In this document: one piece after another, positions 57,169 through 64,000 of the stretch
Layout of the letters: each line of letters starts with the position of its first letter
How positions within the stretch are numbered: the stretch's first letter is position 1
Position numbers and translations under genes: made by a program
The notes under the pieces: model-generated
The model's database searches: none
The model's input: only the letters and a program-made list of their open reading frames with translations
Told to the model about the DNA's origin: nothing
Assembly: GCF_032380675.1 (NCBI RefSeq)
Contig: NZ_JAWDIX010000002.1
Span: 124,001 to 188,000 of the forward strand
From: Anaerolentibacter hominis
GTDB lineage: Bacteria > Bacillota > Clostridia > Lachnospirales > Lachnospiraceae
Length of the DNA stretch: 64,000 nucleotides
Direction of reading: 5' to 3'

Positions 57169-57942
57169 TTGGCGGAGACAGAAGGAAAAAAAGTGAAGAA
57201 TAATAAGATTATTCAAGTAAAAAATGTCCGAAAGGTCTACCGGATGGGTGAAGAAAAAATTGTCGCGGTAGACGATGTTAGCTTCGAGATTGAAAAAGGC
57301 GAATTTTGCTGTCTTCTGGGTACTTCCGGTTCCGGTAAATCTACCTTGCTGAATCTGATGGCGGGAATCGAGAAGTCAACCAGCGGCCAGATTATTATAA
57401 AGGGACAGGACGTACTGAAAATGAATGAAAATAAACTGGCCAGATTTCGACAGGATAATCTGGGTTTTGTTTTTCAGTCGTACAATCTGATGAATTCCAT
57501 GACGGCGCTGGAGAATGTGGAATTTCCGCTTATTTTTAAACGGGTTCCCCCGAAGAAGAGGGAGAAGCTGGCCAGGAAGATTCTGGTGGAGGTTGGACTG
57601 GGCAACCGTCTGAACCATAAACCAAAGGAAATGAGTGGTGGTCAGCAGCAGCGTGTGGGTATTGCAAGGGCTTTTGTGACCAGGCCGGAGATTGTGTTTG
57701 CCGATGAGCCTACCGGCAACCTGGATACCCATACCACAATGGAAGTTATGGATCTGATTAAGGGAATTGCCAAGCGAAACAGTCAGACGATCATCATGGT
57801 AACCCATGACCCGCGGCTGGCGAAGTACGCGGATAAAATTATACATATCCTGGATGGAACGATTCAGAATATTGAGATAAATCAAGACGTCATCAATGAG
57901 AAAGTAGAGGGAGCAGAGAATGAACAAGTGGAAGTTAGCTAA
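57169..57942 (+). CDS. ABC transporter ATP-binding protein (MacB/LolD-like)
   Basis: 257 residues from TTG 57169 after a very strong AGAGGAGGAGGTG. Walker A LLGTSGSGKSTLL, Q-loop FQSYNLM, signature MSGGQQQRVGIARAF, Walker B VFADEPTGNLD, H-loop VTHD. It belongs to the type VII (mechanotransmission) ABC group that pairs with FtsX-type permeases. A 30-residue C-terminal extension is rich in E, N and V. Its end overlaps the next gene by 23 bp. Confidence 0.95.
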   Translation: MAETEGKKVKNNKIIQVKNVRKVYRMGEEKIVAVDDVSFEIEKGEFCCLLGTSGSGKSTLLNLMAGIEKSTSGQIIIKGQDVLKMNENKLARFRQDNLGFVFQSYNLMNSMTALENVEFPLIFKRVPPKKREKLARKILVEVGLGNRLNHKPKEMSGGQQQRVGIARAFVTRPEIVFADEPTGNLDTHTTMEVMDLIKGIAKRNSQTIIMVTHDPRLAKYADKIIHILDGTIQNIEINQDVINEKVEGAENEQVEVS

Positions 57943-60016
57943 GAGACTGGGGGTACTCCTCCTTGCCATGACGATGGTGATGGGAAATTTTGCGACGGCA
58001 AGTGCTTCGATGCCCACACCCGAGCCAGCCATTACATATTCAAAAGTTGTACCAACCATGACTGTAACGCCGGGTGAAACCGTACATGTTACACTGCCGA
58101 TCTGGATTCAGGGGCAGAGCATCGCGAATCCGTATATTTCCTTTGAGATGGAAGGAGTTCCTGCCAAAATTACATCTGATTTTAAGTTAACGCAGTATGG
58201 CAAGGAGGCTACGGTGCCGCTGTTCGGACAGATGGACTTGGATTTCGATATGCAGATCAATGAGACGGCAGGCAAAGGTACATATAATATGTATTTAAAA
58301 ATTGAGGGAAATGCCTCATCCTCCAGTTCTCCCATATCTTTGAAGGTTCCGATCCCATTCCGCATTAAAGTGGATCAGGCCAAGAAGGCTCCCGATCTGG
58401 TAGCTGAGGCGATTAACAACGAGAGCGGAATCCGTCCCGGAGATTCCATGACACTGAATTTCAATATCAATAACTACGGTGATCTGGATGCAAAAAAAGT
58501 TAAAGTGTCCCTCCCTGATGTAGATACGGCAGGGCTGCTTCCTGAATATGAAAAAGGGTCATTGTCCCAGGGCACGATCAAGGGAGGCGGAAGCACGGAG
58601 GTCAGTCTGGACTACACGGTCTCCAATTATGCAACTGCGGGCTTAAAAACAATTAACATCAATATTGACTATGAAGATAATGACGGCAAGACTTACACGA
58701 CAACTGCAAAGGCATATGTAGAGATTATCGACGCTGCAGGCGGCAAGGATTCACCGGACCTGATTATCAAGAGTGTGAAGCAGAGCCCGGCTGCGCCCAA
58801 CGCGGGCGGCATGGTAGTCATGTCTTTTGTGCTGGAGAATAAAGGTACGTCTGACGCATACAAGATCAAACTGACACCGTCAGGCCTGGCTGCCAATACG
58901 TTCAGTCCGGTATCTTCTGATCCGTACATTTATATTGAATCTCTGAAATCCGGCAAGAAAAAGACGGTTACAATGAAGTTTAATGTTTCAAAGGATGTGG
59001 CTGACGGATTAAACACCATTACCATGGGCATCAGCTATGAGACGTTAAACGGTACCGCAGTGGACGGCGGAACTTCTACCCTGTATGTGAGAAATGTGGT
59101 GGCAGATGAGCTGTCCGGCACACCGAAGCTGATTGTAAGCAAGTACGATCTGGGTGATCAGACGTTAAAGGCAGGGGACACCTTCACCTTTAAATATGAC
59201 ATTTTAAATACACACAGCAATATTTCCGCAAATAACATCAAGGTTACCATTTCTTCCGAGGAAAATGTATTTTCACCGTCGGAAGGTGCGAACAGCTTTT
59301 ATATCAAGTCCATGAAACCGGGTGAAACGGTACATGAGACTGTAAATCTGAAAATTAAATTTGACTGTACGACCAAGGCGTATCCGCTGAAGATTTCCTT
59401 CCAGTATGAATATGAGGGGATGCCTCAGCTGAAAGATCAGCTCAATACCGGCATTACGTTTGATGAGACAATTTCTCTGCAGGTATCAGAAAATGCCAGA
59501 CCGAATGTAAGTAATATCGTGGTAGGTCCCTGGGATACACCGGTGGCCGGAGAGCCTACTTCTGTGAGCTTTGATTTTTATAATATGGGCAAGGCTGCTT
59601 TGAGCAATGTTACTGCTAAGGTGGAGAGCGATTTCTTCCAGCCGTCTTCTGACATGACCTGGATCGGCAATGTAGAGCCGGGGGCAGGAGATACCTATGA
59701 GGTGGAAGTGGTTGCACCGATGGCTGGAGAAGGAACCGGTACGCTTGTTCTTACCTATGAGGACAGCAACGGATCACCGGTTGAATTCCGGACGGATTTC
59801 ACCGGAACGGTTACAGAGGCTATGACGATGGACCCGGGAATGATGGACCCGGGAATGGACCCGGGCATGGACCCGGGCATGGAAGAAGGTACTACTTCCA
59901 GTAAAAAGTGGATCTGGATCGGCGTGGGCGCTGTGGTAGTAGTGGGCGGCGCGGCAGCATTTGTGATCATCCGGAAGAAACGGAAAGCGGGAAAGGACGA
60001 ATATGAGGACGATTGA
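57920..60016 (+). CDS. Cell-surface CARDB/NEW3-like multi-domain protein of the ABC triad
   Basis: 698 residues. Signal peptide (RLGVLLLAMTMVMGNFATAS), then four or five Ig-like domains of the CARDB/COG1361 type, each with the phrases PDLVAEAINNESGIRPGDSM, NNYGDLDAKKVKVSLPD, APNAGGMVVMSFVLENKGTS or PWDTPVAGEPTSVSFDFYNM. A short M-D-P-G repeat (about residues 636-655) leads to a C-terminal membrane helix (KWIWIGVGAVVVVGGAAAFV) and basic tail. It overlaps both neighbours, so it is a fixed part of the system. It could be a substrate-capturing or scaffold subunit outside the membrane, analogous in place to MacA; that is inference. Confidence 0.85.
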   Translation: MNKWKLAKRLGVLLLAMTMVMGNFATASASMPTPEPAITYSKVVPTMTVTPGETVHVTLPIWIQGQSIANPYISFEMEGVPAKITSDFKLTQYGKEATVPLFGQMDLDFDMQINETAGKGTYNMYLKIEGNASSSSSPISLKVPIPFRIKVDQAKKAPDLVAEAINNESGIRPGDSMTLNFNINNYGDLDAKKVKVSLPDVDTAGLLPEYEKGSLSQGTIKGGGSTEVSLDYTVSNYATAGLKTININIDYEDNDGKTYTTTAKAYVEIIDAAGGKDSPDLIIKSVKQSPAAPNAGGMVVMSFVLENKGTSDAYKIKLTPSGLAANTFSPVSSDPYIYIESLKSGKKKTVTMKFNVSKDVADGLNTITMGISYETLNGTAVDGGTSTLYVRNVVADELSGTPKLIVSKYDLGDQTLKAGDTFTFKYDILNTHSNISANNIKVTISSEENVFSPSEGANSFYIKSMKPGETVHETVNLKIKFDCTTKAYPLKISFQYEYEGMPQLKDQLNTGITFDETISLQVSENARPNVSNIVVGPWDTPVAGEPTSVSFDFYNMGKAALSNVTAKVESDFFQPSSDMTWIGNVEPGAGDTYEVEVVAPMAGEGTGTLVLTYEDSNGSPVEFRTDFTGTVTEAMTMDPGMMDPGMDPGMDPGMEEGTTSSKKWIWIGVGAVVVVGGAAAFVIIRKKRKAGKDEYEDD

Positions 60017-61361
60017 TCTGATTCGAATGGGAATCCGGAATCTGAGCCGCAGAAAGGCCAGAACCTCCCTGACGGTAATCGGTGTGGTAATCGGTACCAT
60101 TTCTATCGTAATCATGATCTCGATCGGTATCGGAATGAACACCAATTTCCGGTCGATGGTTATGGAGCTGGGAAGTCTGACGACGATCACGCTGAGCAAG
60201 AACTCCTATATCCAGAACCAGGAAGGCGACTACCAGAACGTGACCCAGACCATTGATGACAAGCTGATTACCTCTATTGAAGGAATCGCCGGGGTGAAGG
60301 CGGTTATGCCGGTCAGGATGGCGGCGCTTATAATGGAGGCTGGACGGTATGAGGGTTCCGGGCAGGTATATGCGGTGGATCTGATGAAGTTCGGGGAATT
60401 TGACTATCCTGCTCCTATGAGCGGGGAGCTTCCCACGAATGAAAAGGATGCGGCAAATACGGTTATTATGGGTAATTATATTGCCACCCAGGGTTTTAAT
60501 GATCCCAGAAGCAGAAGATGGGAGCCGGTGGCTTTTGATCCCCAGAAGATGAAACTGATCTGCTCTATGTATGACTGGGAATTTAATTTTGATATGTCTA
60601 ATATGAAGCAGTACCGGGTGGAGAATGTAGTACTCCTGGATACGGCGGGCAATTATTCGGAGTCTGATTACAGCATTTATATGGATTCCAGAACATTTGA
60701 AAAGTGGTATTCGGAATTCACCAGGACGCTGAAGGCGGCGGACAGGAAGAAAGCGCAGAAGAAACTGAAGGAATATGACCAGCTGGTGATCAGCGTGGAT
60801 AATGTTAAGAATGTGAAGGATGTAGAAGAGCAGATTAAAGAGATGGGCTACCAGACCCAGAGTTTGAGCAGTATGATGGAACCCATGGAACAGACTTCCA
60901 AGATGCTCCAGCTGGTGCTGGGCGCCGTAGGAGCGGTAGCCATGCTGGTTTCGGCAATCAGTATCGCCAACACGATGGTTATGTCTATTTACGAGAGGAC
61001 AAAGGAAATCGGTGTTATGAAGGTGCTGGGCTGTGTGATCCGGGATATCAAAAAGCTGTTCTTGTTTGAAGCCGGTATTATCGGCTTTCTGGGAGGGGCG
61101 ATTGGTGTCGTACTCAGCTACATAGGCTCGTTCTGTATCAATAAGTTCGGCGGGCCGGTATTCGATGCGCTGATGAGTTCGGGAGGCGGGGCAATGTATG
61201 GTCTGGAAGCCACCGGACCTGCAAAGTATTCGGTGATTCCGCTCTGGCTGCCTCTGGCGGCATCGGCTTTCGCTATCCTGGTCGGACTGGTCTCCGGTTA
61301 TTATCCGGCGAACCGGGCAACGAAGATCAGTGCAATTGAGGCGATGAAGAGCAATGAATAA
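60003..61361 (+). CDS. FtsX/MacB-type ABC permease
   Basis: 452 residues. An N-terminal membrane helix (RKARTSLTVIGVVIGTISIV), a large extracellular MacB-PCD-like domain (about 45-290), then three membrane segments with the FtsX signature MVMSIYERTKEIGVMKVLGC and NRATKISAIEAMKS at the end. It overlaps the surface-protein gene by 14 bp. With the ATPase it forms a four-helix-per-subunit exporter or mechanotransducer. The operon ends with the terminator at 61442. Confidence 0.95.
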   Translation: MRTIDLIRMGIRNLSRRKARTSLTVIGVVIGTISIVIMISIGIGMNTNFRSMVMELGSLTTITLSKNSYIQNQEGDYQNVTQTIDDKLITSIEGIAGVKAVMPVRMAALIMEAGRYEGSGQVYAVDLMKFGEFDYPAPMSGELPTNEKDAANTVIMGNYIATQGFNDPRSRRWEPVAFDPQKMKLICSMYDWEFNFDMSNMKQYRVENVVLLDTAGNYSESDYSIYMDSRTFEKWYSEFTRTLKAADRKKAQKKLKEYDQLVISVDNVKNVKDVEEQIKEMGYQTQSLSSMMEPMEQTSKMLQLVLGAVGAVAMLVSAISIANTMVMSIYERTKEIGVMKVLGCVIRDIKKLFLFEAGIIGFLGGAIGVVLSYIGSFCINKFGGPVFDALMSSGGGAMYGLEATGPAKYSVIPLWLPLAASAFAILVGLVSGYYPANRATKISAIEAMKSNE

Positions 61362-61441
61362 TGATAATGAAGAACGAAGAAGGAATAGTGAAGAACGAGA
61401 AGTAAGAATGCTATATATTATAAAGTGAAGCATGTATTACG

Positions 61442-61475
61442 CCGCCTGTAGTTGTCTACGGGCGGTGTTTTCATT
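61442..61475 (+). terminator. Terminator of the ABC triad
   Basis: 10-bp stem CCGCCTGTAG (61442-61451) / CTACGGGCGG (61456-61465), one G-T pair, TTGT loop, then TGTTTTC. Confidence 0.85.
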
Positions 61476-61514
61476 ACATATGATACAAAAAAATGGTTGC
61501 GGGGGTGTTTTATA

Positions 61515-62339
61515 TTGAGATTGAAAATTGTGGGAAGCGGCGGAATGTTTCAAATTCCCAATCCTTTTTGTAAATGTCCTGTCTGCGAGGAGGCGAGACA
61601 GAAAAGGGGCCGGTTTGAGCGTCTGGGGCCGAGCCTTTTTATCGAGGATATCAAGATGCTTATTGATATGCCGGAGGATATTGGGGTTGCCTGTGACAGG
61701 CAGGGAATCAGTGATATTAAGTATCTTTCTATCTCCCATAAAGATCCCGACCATACGAGAGGCATGCGTATCGTGGAACCTCTGGGTTATGACTGTATTG
61801 CCGATAAAGGGACACCGATCCCATTCCTTGCGCTGCCTGAGGTTATTGAAGATATTAATGCCTGGAACGGCGACGGCCTGTACTATTATGAGGATGTTCT
61901 GAATTGTATTTCCATTCACAGGACGAACTACATGAAAATTGGGAATATAGAAGTACATTTAATCAATAATAAAACGCATCGCGGTAATATGACGTTTTAT
62001 GTGATAGCGGAGGGGACGAAGAAGGTTATTTACGCCTGCTGTGATGTAAAGCCGTTTGTTCCCAATGAGCTGTATTTTGACGCGGATATTTTAATTATCG
62101 GTCTTGTATCGGACGACGGCATCCTAAAGGATGGATCTAATCTTGACGATGCACCTTTCAGAGATGATATGTATACCTTGGATGAAATTATAGAGATGAA
62201 GCGCAAATACAGAATAAACCGTGTCATTGTTACCCATATTGACGAGTATTGGGGCAAATCCTATGCTTATTACCAGGAACTGGAGAAAACCCTGGAAAAC
62301 ATTTCTTTTGCCTATGACGGCATGGAACTTGTGTTATAG
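61515..62339 (+). CDS. Metallo-beta-lactamase-fold hydrolase (PhnP-like)
   Basis: 274 residues from TTG 61515, preceded by GGGGGTG; the frame extends upstream into the terminator and has no better start. RLKIVGSGGMFQIPNPFCKC and VCEEARQKRG form the N-terminal strand and cysteine zinc site of PhnP-like proteins; the metal motif is SHKDPDH near residue 77; IYACCDVKPF, LIIGLVSDDG and VIVTHIDEYWG complete the active site. PhnP-type enzymes are phosphodiesterases; the substrate here is unknown. Confidence 0.85.
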   Translation: MRLKIVGSGGMFQIPNPFCKCPVCEEARQKRGRFERLGPSLFIEDIKMLIDMPEDIGVACDRQGISDIKYLSISHKDPDHTRGMRIVEPLGYDCIADKGTPIPFLALPEVIEDINAWNGDGLYYYEDVLNCISIHRTNYMKIGNIEVHLINNKTHRGNMTFYVIAEGTKKVIYACCDVKPFVPNELYFDADILIIGLVSDDGILKDGSNLDDAPFRDDMYTLDEIIEMKRKYRINRVIVTHIDEYWGKSYAYYQELEKTLENISFAYDGMELVL

Positions 62340-62550
62340 CAATGGTTTCAGGTATCCGCCGTCTGCTGAAAATGCGGTTGTGGGGGATCGGCCGGTGCAT
62401 GCTAGAACATCCGGATTGCCGGAGGAGATGCTCTTTTTATGGTGGAATTTGACGGTAACTTCTGGTATAATACGTATGATATGTGCCCGGGAATGTCCGG
62501 GACTCCGTAAGGAACGGTTAATTGATTCAAAGATCAGGGGGAATTAAGAT

Positions 62551-62982
62551 ATGATATGTCCGGTATGCGGCAGAAATGCTGAACATGAAGAAGCCCGTTT
62601 TTGTGAATACTGCGGGGCTGCCCTGCGGGCCGACGGGCCGATGGGGTATAATTATAATGCAGACCAGGGAAATCCTTATGGGAGTCCAGCTAATATGCCG
62701 CCGGTAAACCAGAGAGTAAACCCGGCAACAGTACTGCCGCAGGAGGCGCCGGTCAGCTTCGGCAGCTGGCTTGGGACGATGCTCCTTCCCTTTATTCCGA
62801 TTGTGGGGAGTATGATTTATCTGGTTATGCTGCTTGTGTGGGCATTCGGGGGCAGCGCCAACGAGACGAAGAGAAACTGGGCCAGGGCCAGTCTGGTGGT
62901 GAGCCTGATTTCCACGGTTCTGTTGATTTTTGCCGTAGTTGCTCTGCTGCAGTATGCGACGGTTGCGGGATATTATTATTAA
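62551..62982 (+). CDS. Zinc-ribbon membrane protein
   Basis: 143 residues. N-terminal zinc ribbon CPVCGR...CEYCGAAL (residues 3-25), a flexible N/G/P/Q-rich stretch, then two membrane segments (about 75-98 and 112-135) separated by FGGSANETKRNWARASLVVS. Similar small proteins are common in clostridia and have no assigned role. The start ATG follows CAGGGGG. An extended -10, TGGTATAAT (TATAAT 62466-62471), lies about 85 bp upstream; 62340-62465 shows nothing else. Confidence 0.8.
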   Translation: MICPVCGRNAEHEEARFCEYCGAALRADGPMGYNYNADQGNPYGSPANMPPVNQRVNPATVLPQEAPVSFGSWLGTMLLPFIPIVGSMIYLVMLLVWAFGGSANETKRNWARASLVVSLISTVLLIFAVVALLQYATVAGYYY

Positions 62983-63038
62983 ATCGATTGGTGAGAGCGC
63001 CGGATGAAATCCGGAATGAATAAAGGAGAATTGCTGTT

Positions 63039-64000
63039 ATGGGAAAGATCAGGACAAGATTTGCACCCAGTCCGACAGGACGGATGCATGTGGGAAATTT
63101 AAGGACGGCTTTATATGCCTATTTAATTGCCAAACATGAGGACGGGGATTTTCTGCTCCGTATAGAGGATACCGATCAGGAACGTCTGGTGGAAGGCGCG
63201 GTGGATATCATTTACCGTACCCTTGCAAAGACCGGGCTGATCCATGATGAGGGGCCGGATAAAGACGGCGGTGTGGGCCCGTATGTACAAAGTGAGAGAC
63301 AGGCCCAGGGCTTATACATGAAGTATGCGAAGGAGCTGATTGATAAGGGAGAAGCTTATTATTGCTTCTGTACAAAGGAAAGACTGTCCACGCTGAAGAC
63401 AACGATTGATGAGAGCGGCAAGGAGATTGCACGCTATGACAAACACTGCCTGAGTCTGTCGAAGGAAGAGATCGAAGAGAAACTTACGGCCGGAGTTCCC
63501 TACGTGATCCGGCAGAATAACCCGGCAGAGGGAACAACTACGTTTCAGGATGTGATTTTCGGGGATATCACGGTGGATAATGAGGAACTGGATGATATGA
63601 TCCTGATCAAATCCGATGGGTTCCCTACCTATAACTTTGCTAATGTGGTGGATGACCATCTGATGGGAATTACCCATGTGGTCAGGGGAAATGAGTATCT
63701 ATCTTCCTCTCCCAAGTACAACCGGCTTTATGAAGCATTTGGCTGGGAAGTGCCTGTTTATGTGCACTGTCCGATTATTACAAATGAAGAACATAAGAAA
63801 TTAAGCAAACGGAGCGGACATTCTTCCTATGAGGATCTGATCGATCAGGGCTTTGTGACCGAGGCGGTGGTTAACTTTGTAGCGCTGCTGGGCTGGAGTC
63901 CGTCTAACAATGAAGAAATTTTTACTCTGGATGAGCTGGTGAAGGAGTTTGACTATCATCATATTAATAAGTCTCCGGCTGTGTTTGACATGGTGAAGCT
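63039..64000 (+). CDS. gltX: Glutamyl-tRNA synthetase, 3' truncated by window end
   Basis: 320 codons visible from ATG 63039 (AAAGGAG upstream). Class I synthetase marks: RTRFAPSPTGRMHVGNLRTA (HIGH motif as HVGN), LLRIEDTDQERLV, FPTYNFANVVDDHLMGITHV, and KKLSKRSG as the KMSKS equivalent. Cys residues in YYCFCTK fit the zinc-type insert. It charges tRNA-Glu, and probably tRNA-Gln for amidation, as in most Firmicutes. The normal length is about 485 residues. No T-box or other riboswitch was found in its short leader. Confidence 0.97.
   Translation, partial: MGKIRTRFAPSPTGRMHVGNLRTALYAYLIAKHEDGDFLLRIEDTDQERLVEGAVDIIYRTLAKTGLIHDEGPDKDGGVGPYVQSERQAQGLYMKYAKELIDKGEAYYCFCTKERLSTLKTTIDESGKEIARYDKHCLSLSKEEIEEKLTAGVPYVIRQNNPAEGTTTFQDVIFGDITVDNEELDDMILIKSDGFPTYNFANVVDDHLMGITHVVRGNEYLSSSPKYNRLYEAFGWEVPVYVHCPIITNEEHKKLSKRSGHSSYEDLIDQGFVTEAVVNFVALLGWSPSNNEEIFTLDELVKEFDYHHINKSPAVFDMVK

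Noticed and set aside
59967..61433. Long minus-strand frame opposite the FtsX permease
   Set aside because: 488 codons but histidine- and arginine-rich shadow composition, no ribosome site; the plus-strand permease is unmistakable.
62983..63038. T-box upstream of gltX
   Set aside because: Only about 55 bp separate it from the previous gene, and no T-box sequence is present.

Overview
The window reads as a chromosome segment of a low-to-mid GC, spore-forming Firmicute, most likely a gut Lachnospiraceae (Clostridium cluster XIVa). The signs are the cysS-mrnC-rlmB-rae1-sigH gene order, strong AGGAGG-type ribosome sites, frequent TTG/GTG starts, a T-box leader in front of cysS, LCP and M56/BlaI membrane systems, ECF, MATE and AI-2E transporters and zinc-ribbon membrane proteins. 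This assignment is inferred from gene content; no database was searched.

Region by region. 0-3.4 kb: the end of an XPD/DinG-type iron-sulfur helicase, then a type I-C-like CRISPR leader and array with no cas genes in view. The last repeat of the array runs directly into a decapitated relB/dinJ antitoxin remnant, followed by an apparently intact yoeB toxin. 3.5-4.7 kb: an autoregulated MarR gene and a membrane-anchored flavodoxin. 4.8-7.4 kb (minus): LCP ligase and an initiating sugar-phosphate transferase for surface polysaccharide. 7.4-8.1 kb: a gene-free, hairpin-rich duplicated repeat. 8.1-13.2 kb: proteostasis genes (HtrA, ClpX, subtilisin-like S8 peptidase). 13.3-21.7 kb: two MerR regulators with 19-bp-spacer promoters, hisC, two MATE exporters, an ECF S component, a candidate small RNA and a PIN/AbrB toxin-antitoxin pair. 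22-32 kb: DUF2804 protein, pyruvate kinase, AI-2E transporter, lipoprotein, sbcDC and a ferredoxin-tailed aldo/keto reductase. 32-38.7 kb: GyrI-like and DUF3788 proteins, a BlaI/M56 signalling pair, mgtE, a DUF5131 gene and a lipid kinase. 38.9-39.1 kb: tRNA-Val and tRNA-Met.

39-45.8 kb is a signalling block: a GntR-type regulator with two winged-helix domains faces a hybrid histidine kinase that is followed by two overlapping membrane GGDEF proteins. 45.9-53.3 kb is core metabolism and information processing: OCD-family dehydrogenase, ispF, an Eis-like acetyltransferase, T-box/cysS, mrnC, rlmB, rae1, sigH and tRNA-Thr. Behind tRNA-Thr lie a broken dinD and a protein with three Ltp repeats, the domain of a phage superinfection-exclusion lipoprotein. 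57.2-61.4 kb is a translationally coupled ABC ATPase / CARDB-like cell-surface protein / FtsX permease triad. The window ends with an MBL hydrolase, a zinc-ribbon membrane protein and the start of gltX.

A theme running through the window is small non-coding repeats. At least six families of palindromic or hairpin-rich elements (each with two or more copies here, some nested or internally deleted) sit at gene ends and in leaders. The observations I consider most worth following are the CRISPR/antitoxin fusion that places a toxin behind a CRISPR leader promoter, the structured repeat elements, the candidate small RNA at 19.4 kb, the CARDB/ABC triad and the double-HTH regulator beside the c-di-GMP genes.
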